A stretch of 60,156 bases of DNA from Patescibacteria group bacterium (GTDB lineage: Bacteria; Patescibacteria; Microgenomatia; Levybacterales; UBA12049). Location of the stretch: the NCBI GenBank assembly GCA_023379465.1, contig JAMCTM010000015.1, positions 1-60,156 of the forward strand, written 5' to 3'. A model generated the notes under the pieces. It saw only the letters and a program-made list of their open reading frames with translations, was not told the DNA's origin and did no database searches. The translations under genes were made by a program, and so were the position numbers. Position 1 is the first letter of the stretch; each line of letters starts with the position of its first letter. Shown here one piece after another: positions 33,351 to 40,871 of the stretch.

Positions 33351-34256
33351 ATGGATATAATCGGAAAAAAATATTTATATTTTGCTATTTCCCTTACCGT
33401 CATTATACCGGGGCTTCTTTCGCTTATATTTTTCGGACTTAATTTATCTATAGATTTCGCCGGAGGGTCGCGCATAACCCTTCTTTTTCCCCAAAACGTG
33501 AATCAAAAAATGGTTGATCAGGCGAAGAATATAATAGAAGGGCAAAAATTAAAGACAGTAAGCATTGAGCCCCTGGTAAAGGAAATGATTATAAGAACAA
33601 GCGTTATAGACACCTCCCAAAATTCACTTCTTATGGATGCGTTGCGTAGCAGACTGGGCAAGTTTAAAGAAGAAGATTACGAAACTATCGGGCCGATAAT
33701 AGGGAGCGAAACTACTAAAAATGCCCTGACCGCCGTTCTTATAGCCTCGGTTTTTATCGTGGTTTATATAGCCTGGGCATTCAGGGAGATTCCTAAACCT
33801 GCCAGCAGTTTCAGATTCGGTATCTGCGCGATCGCGGCACTCTTGCATGACGTTCTGGTTGTAACCGGTATATTTTCTATTCTGGGACATTTCTTTGCTG
33901 TTGAAGTGGACAGTCTTTTCTTTACGGCTATCTTGACCGTAATCGGATTTTCCGTGCACGATACGATTGTGGTATTCGACAGGATAAGAGAAAATTTAAA
34001 AAGAATGGGCGCCGGCAGGCCCTTTTCCGCAATTGTTAACGACTCTATTCTTCAGACGCTTGACCGTTCCCTAAACACCTCCTTAACTGTTCTTTTGGTG
34101 CTTTTTGCTCTTTTGCTTTTTGGCGGAGAAAGCACTAAATGGTTTGTGACAGCTCTTATTATAGGGGTTGTAAGCGGCACCTATTCTTCAATTTTTAATG
34201 CCTCGCCTCTTTTGGTTGTGTGGCAGGAATTCGTTGATCGGAAGAACAAGGATTAG
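33351..34256 (+). CDS. secF: Protein translocase subunit SecF
   Basis: Partner of SecD. 301 aa with six helices. The N-terminal SIDFAGGSRITLLFP is the family start motif and GFSVHDTIVVFDRIRENL is the conserved transmembrane-4 region. NTSLTVLLVLFALLLFGG and GTYSSIFNASPLLV complete the signature. Ends 3 nt from the convergent YqeY gene. Confidence 0.95.
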   Translation: MDIIGKKYLYFAISLTVIIPGLLSLIFFGLNLSIDFAGGSRITLLFPQNVNQKMVDQAKNIIEGQKLKTVSIEPLVKEMIIRTSVIDTSQNSLLMDALRSRLGKFKEEDYETIGPIIGSETTKNALTAVLIASVFIVVYIAWAFREIPKPASSFRFGICAIAALLHDVLVVTGIFSILGHFFAVEVDSLFFTAILTVIGFSVHDTIVVFDRIRENLKRMGAGRPFSAIVNDSILQTLDRSLNTSLTVLLVLFALLLFGGESTKWFVTALIIGVVSGTYSSIFNASPLLVVWQEFVDRKNKD

Positions 34257-34259
34257 TTT

Positions 34260-34715
34260 TTAGAGAGGCAGACTTTCTTTAACGATTTTACTAACCAGTG
34301 AGCCATCGGATTTTCCTTTAATTTTTGCCATAACAATAGCCATTACTTTTCCCATATCCCGTAGTCCTTTTGCCTTCGTTTCGCTGATTGTCTCAACGAC
34401 TAATTTCTTAATTTCTTCCTCATTTATTTGTTCCGGGAGATAGGTTTTTAAAATTTCAAGCTCTTCGGCTTCTTTCTTCGCCAAATCCCAACGGCTGCCT
34501 TTTTGAAACTGCCCGATTGAATCCTTTCTTTGTTTAACCTCTTTTTGTATAACTGATAATATGTCAGCATCACTTGCTTCATAACCGGCGCCGCCCTTTT
34601 GAATCTCAAAGTAGCGGATCGCGGAGATTAACATGCGAAGAACGGATGTTTCAAGTGTTTTTCTGGCCAGTATTGACTGCCTTAGGTTTTCCTGTAATTT
34701 TTGCTTTAGCGGCAT
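34260..34715 (-). CDS. GatB/YqeY domain protein
   Basis: 151 aa, complete YqeY family. MPLKQKLQENLRQSILARK, LRMLISAIRYFEIQKGG, VIQKEVKQRKDSIGQF and YLPEQINEEEI are all family hallmarks, and the C-terminal GLRDMGKVMAIVMAKIKGKSD is the tail domain shared with GatB that binds tRNA in the amidotransferase. It may bind tRNA or assist aminoacylation quality control; function is not established. Last gene of the minus-strand exporter operon. Confidence 0.9.
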   Translation of the reverse strand: MPLKQKLQENLRQSILARKTLETSVLRMLISAIRYFEIQKGGAGYEASDADILSVIQKEVKQRKDSIGQFQKGSRWDLAKKEAEELEILKTYLPEQINEEEIKKLVVETISETKAKGLRDMGKVMAIVMAKIKGKSDGSLVSKIVKESLPL

Positions 34716-34717
34716 AT

Positions 34718-35521
34718 TTAAATTAGCTTACTAAGCCCGGAAGTTTTGCTTTTATTAAACATAACTATAAAAAATACGACCGCTAATGTCAAATAGATAA
34801 TGTTTAACCCAAAACTTATGGCAAACTTAGCCAATGATACGTTGCCTGTTAAGAGGATTCCCCTCATTGTTTCGAACATGTAGCTTGTTGGAACAAATAC
34901 GCTTATTTTTTGCGCCCAGGAGGGAAGTATTGCCACCGGATAGTAGAGAGCGGAAAACGGCGCGATTACGAAAGCGCCCATCCAGGCGATTGTCTGAATT
35001 TTTTGTCCAAAACGGATAATAAATCCGGCAACAGTGAATCCCAGTGCCCACCCGGTTAAAATAAGGCTTAGGATAATCGGTATCGTATAAAATCCATATA
35101 TAAAAAGAGGGTAATGATATAGCAGTAAAGCCAGAAGGCCGGAAAAAGCCAGGCTTAGAAGCATTTTAAGAAGTCCAAATATCACAACAGCCGAAATCCA
35201 CTCACCAACGGTTAAAGGCGAAGCAAAGATATTTACTAGGTTTTGATCCCACATCTCCGAAAGAAGATTAACGGTTATTTCATATTGAGCCCTCCAAACA
35301 ACCAGCCAATAGATAATTCCTGTTAAAAGGATAATGATCGCGTTGTGACTATTTTTGGAAAGCCCGGCAAAATAATACCCTGTTAACCCCCATACGAATA
35401 AATCCATGGCAGGCCAATAAAACATGTCCGTCAGTCTGTCAAAACTGTGCTGCATGTTTAGTCGGTAGCGGTAGATAATGGCCAGTATTCTATTGAAATT
35501 AAGCATATTATTTATTTTCAA
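34718..35521 (-). CDS. ABC-2 type transporter permease
   Basis: 267 aa, six predicted helices in the ABC-2 fold, with DMFYWPAMDLFVWGLTGYYF near the start and PFSALYYPVAILPSWAQKI in the region before helix 6 that matches the ABC-2 motif. It pairs with the ATPase upstream, which it overlaps by 14 nt. A second Met (35506) would leave a 1-nt gap instead, so the start is uncertain by five residues. Substrate unknown (drug, lipid or polysaccharide export are possible). Confidence 0.85.
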   Translation of the reverse strand: MKINNMLNFNRILAIIYRYRLNMQHSFDRLTDMFYWPAMDLFVWGLTGYYFAGLSKNSHNAIIILLTGIIYWLVVWRAQYEITVNLLSEMWDQNLVNIFASPLTVGEWISAVVIFGLLKMLLSLAFSGLLALLLYHYPLFIYGFYTIPIILSLILTGWALGFTVAGFIIRFGQKIQTIAWMGAFVIAPFSALYYPVAILPSWAQKISVFVPTSYMFETMRGILLTGNVSLAKFAISFGLNIIYLTLAVVFFIVMFNKSKTSGLSKLI

Positions 35522-36431
35522 TTATCTGTAAAAAGTAATCCTCGAGGTCGGGTTTTTTAATAGTAATATCTTCGTACCCTATCTTTTCTTTGGCCAGGAG
35601 GGTTAAAAATTCGGCGATATTTTTTTCATCTATCACAAGATTAAATATATTCCCGTTTCCCGTAAAAGGCATTTCCAGTTTTTGGAAAAGTCTGACGGCT
35701 TTTTCCTTATCCCTTTTTATGAAAAGTTCCAACTGGCTTTCGGCAATGCTTTTTATTAGGTTCAAGGGCGTGTCCTGCGCAATGATTTTGCCGTGGGATA
35801 AAACAATTACCCTGTCGCACATCTCCTCGACCTCATCCATATTATGGGAAGTGAAAAGCATGGAAACGTTATATTCCTCCTTTTCCTTTTTGAGAAATTG
35901 CCGGATTTTTACCGCAACATCGGGATCCAAAGAGGCGGTTGGTTCATCCAGCAGAATAAGCCTTGGATAGTTCAGAAAGGCCTTGGTTAGCAAAAGTCTT
36001 GTTCTTTCCCCTGCCGAGAGCATATTAAATTCCTTGTGCTTTAGGTGTTCTATTTCAAACTCGGCCAAAAGTTTTTCGATGCGCTTTTTGCGGTTTGGGA
36101 TTTCGTAGAGTCTGGCAAACAATTCCAGAATTTCTTCCACCCTGAACCACCAGGGCAGGCTTATATAGGTGGATGAGAAATTTATGGATTTTAATATTTG
36201 TTCTCTATGTTTTTTGAATTCTTTGCCGAAGTAGAGAATCTTTCCTTCGGTTGGTGTGGTAGCGCCCAGAAGCATTTGGATTGTGGTTGTTTTTCCCGCT
36301 CCGTTTGGACCAAGAAGACCCAGTATTTCCCCATCCTTAATAGAAAAGGAAATGTTTTTAACCGCGTTAAAGTTTCCTTTTTTGGAAGGAAACGATTTTG
36401 CCAGATTTTTAACCTCTAAGACTTTATCCAT
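35508..36431 (-). CDS. ABC-2 type transporter ATP-binding protein
   Basis: 307 aa. Walker A is GPNGAGKTTTIQMLLG (about 40-55), the signature is LSAGERTRLLLTKA (Ala replaces the second Gly of LSGGE), Walker B is LILLDEPTASLDPD, and the His switch is FTSHNMDE. The C-terminal 80 residues form the extra domain found in drug/polysaccharide exporter ATPases. First gene of the operon with the permease and YqeY. Confidence 0.9.
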   Translation of the reverse strand: MDKVLEVKNLAKSFPSKKGNFNAVKNISFSIKDGEILGLLGPNGAGKTTTIQMLLGATTPTEGKILYFGKEFKKHREQILKSINFSSTYISLPWWFRVEEILELFARLYEIPNRKKRIEKLLAEFEIEHLKHKEFNMLSAGERTRLLLTKAFLNYPRLILLDEPTASLDPDVAVKIRQFLKKEKEEYNVSMLFTSHNMDEVEEMCDRVIVLSHGKIIAQDTPLNLIKSIAESQLELFIKRDKEKAVRLFQKLEMPFTGNGNIFNLVIDEKNIAEFLTLLAKEKIGYEDITIKKPDLEDYFLQIIENK

Positions 36432-36561
36432 AGAAATACCTTCAGGAGCAAATCCGGGTTTATCGAGGAAATACAGAAGATAAGTTCATACGGCTATGGT
36501 ATTTCTTAATAAATCTCCCGAGTAAACCGAGAGATTGGCTACTTAATAATCTTATTATACG
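36432..36561. terminator. Gap with probable metK terminator
   Basis: On the minus strand downstream of metK, an inverted repeat (plus-strand 36512-36520 AATCTCCCG with 36528-36536 CGAGAGATT, one mismatch) is followed by a T-rich stretch. It fits a weak intrinsic terminator for metK. The remaining sequence presumably holds the promoter of the ABC operon; no clear -10/-35 pair is seen. Confidence 0.55.
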
Positions 36562-37755
36562 TTAAATTTTCTTTAAGTCAAATTTTTGTATCTCTCTTAT
36601 TTTATTTATTTTTTCCCAAGGGAGGTCAAGGTCTGGCCTGCCAAAATGGCCATAGGCCGCCACTTGTCTATAAATGGGCCGTCTTAGGTTTAAATTTTTA
36701 ATAATCATGCCCGGCCTTAGATCAAATACCTTTGTAATAATACTGCCTATTTTTTCATCGGCTATTTTCCCTGTTCCGAAGGTGTCTACAAAAACGGACA
36801 TTGGTTCGGGTTTGCCTATGGCGTAAGAAATCTGCACCTCGCATTTGCGGGACAGACCCGAGGCAACAATATTTTTGGCAACGTAGCGGGCCATGTATTG
36901 AGCGGAACGGTCAACCTTGGTCGGATCTTTTCCGGATAGGCTTCCGCCTCCATGTCTGGCATACCCGCCATAGGTATCAACAATATTTTTCCGTCCTGTT
37001 AATCCTGTATCCGCCTGCGGTCCCCCGATGACAAATCTTCCGGTTGTGTTGACAAAATATTTGGTTTTATTATCCGCCAGCCCTTTTGGCAGGGAAGGGA
37101 GGATAACTTTGTTTATGATATCCTTTCTTAGTTTTTCAGCTCTTACGTCCTCGTCGTGCTGGGCGGCAATAAGAACACTCTCTATTCTGTAAGGCGCGCC
37201 GTTTCTGTATTCAACCGTAACTTGCGATTTCCCATCCGGGCGAAGTCCGCCTATTATCTTTTTCTTCCGAACATGGGCAAGCCGCAGACAAAGACTATGC
37301 GCAAGGACTATTGGAAGAGGCATCAGCTCCGGCGTTTCGTCGCAGGCAAAGCCAAACATAAGTCCTTGGTCACCGGCGCCGAGATTTTCCAAATCCTCTT
37401 TGAAGATCTTTCCTTTCTTTGTTTCTTTATAGTTGTCAACGCCCCTTGCGATGTCGGATGATTGGGTATGTATGGCAACAAGTACGCCGCTGGTTTCGTA
37501 ATGAAACCCATATTTTGCGTCAACATATCCGATATCTTTAATAACCCTCCCGACAATTTCCGGTATTTCAACGTAGGCATCGGTGGTTATTTCGCCTGCT
37601 ATCAGGATAACTCCATTTGTTGTAAGGGCCTCGACGGCAACCCGTGCCTTTGGGTCATTGGCTATGATTTCATCAAGAATAGCATCAGCAATCTGATCGC
37701 ACATCTTATCAGGATGCCCCTCTGTTACCGATTCCGAGGTAAAAAATCTTCTCAT
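36562..37755 (-). CDS. metK: S-adenosylmethionine synthetase
   Basis: Makes S-adenosylmethionine from ATP and methionine. 397 aa, full length. [18 protein letters not shown] (about 9-26) holds the catalytic His and metal Asp; [16 protein letters not shown] and [19 protein letters not shown] carry the P-loop and K+ sites. [19 protein letters not shown] is the C-terminal signature. The upstream CCA-transferase gene ends 9 nt before its start, so both are probably on one mRNA. Confidence 0.97.
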   Translation of the reverse strand: MRRFFTSESVTEGHPDKMCDQIADAILDEIIANDPKARVAVEALTTNGVILIAGEITTDAYVEIPEIVGRVIKDIGYVDAKYGFHYETSGVLVAIHTQSSDIARGVDNYKETKKGKIFKEDLENLGAGDQGLMFGFACDETPELMPLPIVLAHSLCLRLAHVRKKKIIGGLRPDGKSQVTVEYRNGAPYRIESVLIAAQHDEDVRAEKLRKDIINKVILPSLPKGLADNKTKYFVNTTGRFVIGGPQADTGLTGRKNIVDTYGGYARHGGGSLSGKDPTKVDRSAQYMARYVAKNIVASGLSRKCEVQISYAIGKPEPMSVFVDTFGTGKIADEKIGSIITKVFDLRPGMIIKNLNLRRPIYRQVAAYGHFGRPDLDLPWEKINKIREIQKFDLKKI

Positions 37756-37764
37756 ATAATTTCT

Positions 37765-39132
37765 TTAGGCAAGGGCTTTAATTCGTTTTAATAAATACTC
37801 CCGGTTGTTTTTGTTCAAATCTTCGTCAACCTCCTCAAATAAAAGTTTTAAAATTTTGCCTACCCTTGGCCCCGGCCTAATTCCCGACTCCCGCATTATA
37901 TCATGGCCGTCTACTGCCAAGTCGTTTATCGAAAAAGGAGCAGGTTCGAGTTGTTTTTCAACACGTTTCCTAAAAAGGGCAAAGCGCCAGCTGTCGAATT
38001 TTGCCCCGCTGCCTAATCGGTCAGCTATCCGCAGGTCAAGCATATCCTTTATGTTTTCCGTCCCCACCCTTCTTATAAATCTTCTTACCGCGCTATCGGT
38101 GGCTTTTTCATCAACCGTGAACATGTGCCAGCGAATAAGATTAATAATTTTGTCCCTGTCCTTGTTTGAAAATCTAAGCCTTTTGCATATTTCCTCAGCC
38201 ATTCTCGCGCCGACAATTTCGTGGTTATGAAATATTATTAAGCCCTGTTCGTCTTTTGCCGCTGCCCGTGGTTTGCCTATGTCATGTATTAAAGCGGCAA
38301 AGCGGACAATGGGATTTTTTGAGGGACAAAACTTTAGGGATAAAAGATTATGGTTAAAGACATCGGTTTTGTGGTGCCGGCCTGGTCTAACCTGCGAGAC
38401 GCCGGCTCCCTCAAGAAGTTCAGGGACGATAATTTCTAAAAGCCCAACGTTTTTTAAAAGCAGGATTCCTTCATAAGGATAAGGGCTTGCCAGAATCCGT
38501 AAAAACTCTTCTTTTATCCGTTCGGAGGAGACATGGGAAAGGAGGGGAGCGTCTTTTCGCATTTCCCTTAGGGTGTTTTCTTCAATTGTAAAACCAAGCT
38601 CAGTGGCGATTCTGATAGCCCTTAAAAATCTTAGGGCGTCTTCTTTAAACCTTTGGGCGGGATCGCCTACCGCGCGGATCAGTTTTTGCCCAAGGTCTTT
38701 TTGACCATTATAAGGATCAATGATGTTAGTTGCTGGTTCCGAGTTGCCTGTTGCTAAGTTCATGGCGATGGCATTGATGGTAAAATCGCGCCTTCCCAAA
38801 TCCTCTTCAATTGTTTCCCCCCATTTGATTACATCGGGACGGCGTCTGTCGCTATAACCTGTCTCGCTTCTGAAAGTGGTGATTTCAATCATCCTTTTTT
38901 CACTGCCAGCCTCAATTGGCATCCCGACTGTGCCGAAGATATTATCGTAAAAGCTTTCCGGAAAGATTTTTAGGATTTCTTCGGGTTCTGCGTTGGTGGC
39001 AAAATCCCAGTCCTTGATTTTTCGCCTGAGCAAAAGATCGCGCACGCATCCGCCCACAAAATAAACATCAAACCCTTCATCTTGTAATTTTTTATAAACA
39101 GCTAAAACTTCCTGTGGAATCCCTTTAGTCAT
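37765..39132 (-). CDS. cca: CCA tRNA nucleotidyltransferase with HD domain
   Basis: 455 aa. The class II nucleotidyltransferase head has VYFVGGCVRDLLL (GGxVRD), DWDFATNA (metal-binding DxD) and RRDFTINAIAMN. RFKEDALRFLRAIRIATELGF is the tRNA-binding neck. An HD domain follows (FAALIHDIGKPRA and FHNHEIVGARMAEEI). This order matches bacterial CCA-adding enzymes or poly(A) polymerases with a phosphohydrolase domain; CCA addition is the essential role expected in a reduced genome. It is divergent from recJ, with overlapping promoters between. Confidence 0.92.
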   Translation of the reverse strand: MTKGIPQEVLAVYKKLQDEGFDVYFVGGCVRDLLLRRKIKDWDFATNAEPEEILKIFPESFYDNIFGTVGMPIEAGSEKRMIEITTFRSETGYSDRRRPDVIKWGETIEEDLGRRDFTINAIAMNLATGNSEPATNIIDPYNGQKDLGQKLIRAVGDPAQRFKEDALRFLRAIRIATELGFTIEENTLREMRKDAPLLSHVSSERIKEEFLRILASPYPYEGILLLKNVGLLEIIVPELLEGAGVSQVRPGRHHKTDVFNHNLLSLKFCPSKNPIVRFAALIHDIGKPRAAAKDEQGLIIFHNHEIVGARMAEEICKRLRFSNKDRDKIINLIRWHMFTVDEKATDSAVRRFIRRVGTENIKDMLDLRIADRLGSGAKFDSWRFALFRKRVEKQLEPAPFSINDLAVDGHDIMRESGIRPGPRVGKILKLLFEEVDEDLNKNNREYLLKRIKALA

Positions 39133-39158
39133 ACATGTTATAGTATAGCAGAAGAATC
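39133..39158. promoter_or_regulatory. Divergent promoter region between cca and recJ
   Basis: A TATAGTATAGC segment offers TATACT on the minus strand (complement of 39142-39147, 9 nt from the cca ATG) and TATAGT or TATAGC on the plus strand (14 or 9 nt from the recJ ATG). The 26-nt gap leaves no space for separate full promoters. Confidence 0.45.
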
Positions 39159-40871
39159 ATGAATCAAGAATTAAGAATTAAGAGTAAAAAGTGGGAAATA
39201 ATAGGTAAACTTAAAACTCAAAATTCAAAGGTTGAGATTAGCGATTTGCTGAAGGTTCTTTTGAAGAATCGGGGAATAAATACAAAGAAAGAAATCGGGA
39301 AATTTTTGAATCCAAAGCTTGAGGCGGTTAGCGCCGGTTCGGTGGGAATTGACAAAGAGCAGCTGCAAAAAGCCCTCAAGAGAATTAAAAAGGCAATCCG
39401 GGATAAAGAAGAAATTGTCGTTTACGGCGATTATGATGTGGATGGAATTTGCGGTGCCGCTATTGTCTGGGAAACGCTTTATGGACTGGGAGCCAAAGTA
39501 ATGCCGTATATTCCGCATAGAATGGACGAGGGTTACGGACTTTCGGTCAAAGGAATTGAAAATTGTAAATTGAAAATTGAAAATTGTTCGCTGATTATCA
39601 CGGTGGATAACGGGATTGTGGCCAGTAAAGCGGTTGATTTTGCCAATAAAAACGGCATTGATGTTATTATTACGGACCATCATGTTTCCTCTAAAAAACT
39701 ACCCAGGGCATATTCAATAGTTCATACTACAAAGTTATGCGGGGCGGGAGTAGCATACCTGCTGTCGCGGGAAATTTCAAAATTCAAATTTCAAAATTCC
39801 AAAACATCAGATACCCATTTGGAGCTGGTTGCCCTAGCGACAGTGGCGGATTTGGTGCTTCTTACAGGCGCCAACAGGACCCTTCTTAAGTTTGGTTTGG
39901 AAAGGCTTAGGAAAACAAAAAGGCCGGGACTTTTGGAGATTTTTAAAGAGGGGCGGATAGATAAGGATAAAATTGGAGTTTATGAAATTGGACATATTAT
40001 AGCGCCCCGGCTTAATGCCATGGGGCGTTTGGAACACGCCATGGATTCCTTAAGGATTTTGTGCACCAATAACGCGGAAAAGGCCGGGCAGCTTGCCCGT
40101 AGACTTGGATTAACGAATCGGGAGAGACAGCAGATGACGAAGGAGGCAGTACAACACGCGGTATCAGCTATCAGCTATCAGGTATCAGGTATCAAGAAAT
40201 TGATTTTTGTAGGGCACGAAGATTATCAGCAGGGGGTGATTGGGTTGGTGGCGGGTAAGCTGGTAGAGGAGTTTTATCGGCCGTCCATTGTTGTTTCTAT
40301 CGGAAAGAGATATTCCAAGGCCTCGGCGCGTTCGGTTTCGGGGTTTAATATCATCGAGTTTATAAGAGGGGCATCAGACCTTCTGATTGACGCGGGAGGC
40401 CATCCGATGGCAGCCGGATTTACGGTTGAAACAGAAAAACTTTCTCTTCTTCGTTCTTTTCTGGAAAAACGCTCGCAAGAAGTTCTCGACTCGCGGATGC
40501 TGACAAGAACGCTTAAGATAGATTTGGTTTTGCCGCTAGGGCGCATCAGTCAGGAATTATATAATGAGATTCAAAAACTATCTCCCTTTGGCATGGGTAA
40601 TCCGGAGCCAACCTTTATGTCGGAAAACGTTATGATCGAAGATATGAGAACAGTGGGAGAGGGCGGAAAACATCTTAAAATAAAGGTCAAAAATCAAAGG
40701 TCAAAAATCAAAGGTCAATTTGACGGAATTGGGTTTGGGATGGGGGAAAGAATGGAGGAGTTGCGTATTGGGGATAAGGCGGATATTATTTACGCGATTG
40801 ATGAAAATAGATGGAACGGCAAAACAAGCTTACAGTTAAAGATAAAAGATATAAAAAGAAAAGCCGTTTAG
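39159..40871 (+). CDS. recJ: Single-stranded-DNA exonuclease RecJ
   Basis: 5'-3' exonuclease used in recombination and mismatch repair. 570 aa. DHH domain: VVYGDYDVDGICGAA (about 87-101), TVDNGI, VIITDHHV (about 169-176). The DHHA1 domain has GGHPMAAGFTVE, and the C-terminal OB fold is present (MGNPEPTF onward). The gene is unusual in holding five or six short tandem repeats in frame: near 39165, 39208, 39554, 39771, 40161 and 40684. All catalytic motifs are intact and lie outside the repeats. The stop overlaps the convergent Nudix gene by 4 nt. Confidence 0.93.
   Translation: MNQELRIKSKKWEIIGKLKTQNSKVEISDLLKVLLKNRGINTKKEIGKFLNPKLEAVSAGSVGIDKEQLQKALKRIKKAIRDKEEIVVYGDYDVDGICGAAIVWETLYGLGAKVMPYIPHRMDEGYGLSVKGIENCKLKIENCSLIITVDNGIVASKAVDFANKNGIDVIITDHHVSSKKLPRAYSIVHTTKLCGAGVAYLLSREISKFKFQNSKTSDTHLELVALATVADLVLLTGANRTLLKFGLERLRKTKRPGLLEIFKEGRIDKDKIGVYEIGHIIAPRLNAMGRLEHAMDSLRILCTNNAEKAGQLARRLGLTNRERQQMTKEAVQHAVSAISYQVSGIKKLIFVGHEDYQQGVIGLVAGKLVEEFYRPSIVVSIGKRYSKASARSVSGFNIIEFIRGASDLLIDAGGHPMAAGFTVETEKLSLLRSFLEKRSQEVLDSRMLTRTLKIDLVLPLGRISQELYNEIQKLSPFGMGNPEPTFMSENVMIEDMRTVGEGGKHLKIKVKNQRSKIKGQFDGIGFGMGERMEELRIGDKADIIYAIDENRWNGKTSLQLKIKDIKRKAV
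39554..39587 (+). repeat. AATTGAAA-type tandem repeat in recJ
   Basis: Three near-copies of AAATTGAAAATTG in frame, encoding ENCKLKIENC, inserted between GYGLSVKGI and the TVDNGI motif. Confidence 0.8.
39771..39804 (+). repeat. AAATTTCAAAATTC tandem repeat in recJ
   Basis: Two copies of a unit close to AAATTTCAAAATTC in frame, encoding ISKFKFQNSK between SREI and the helix starting HLELVALATVADL. Confidence 0.8.
40161..40195 (+). repeat. TATCAGC/TATCAGG tandem repeat in recJ
   Basis: Four to five 7-8-nt units (GTATCAGC, TATCAGC, TATCAGG, TATCAGG) in frame, encoding AISYQVSGI before the KLIFVGHEDYQQG strand. The unit differs from the other recJ repeats. Confidence 0.75.
40684..40717 (+). repeat. 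14-nt tandem repeat in recJ C-terminal domain
   Basis: The unit aaaggtcaaaaatc occurs twice plus a partial copy, in frame, encoding KVKNQRSKIKGQF within the OB fold. Its period of 14 nt equals that of the tsaE repeat. Confidence 0.8.
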
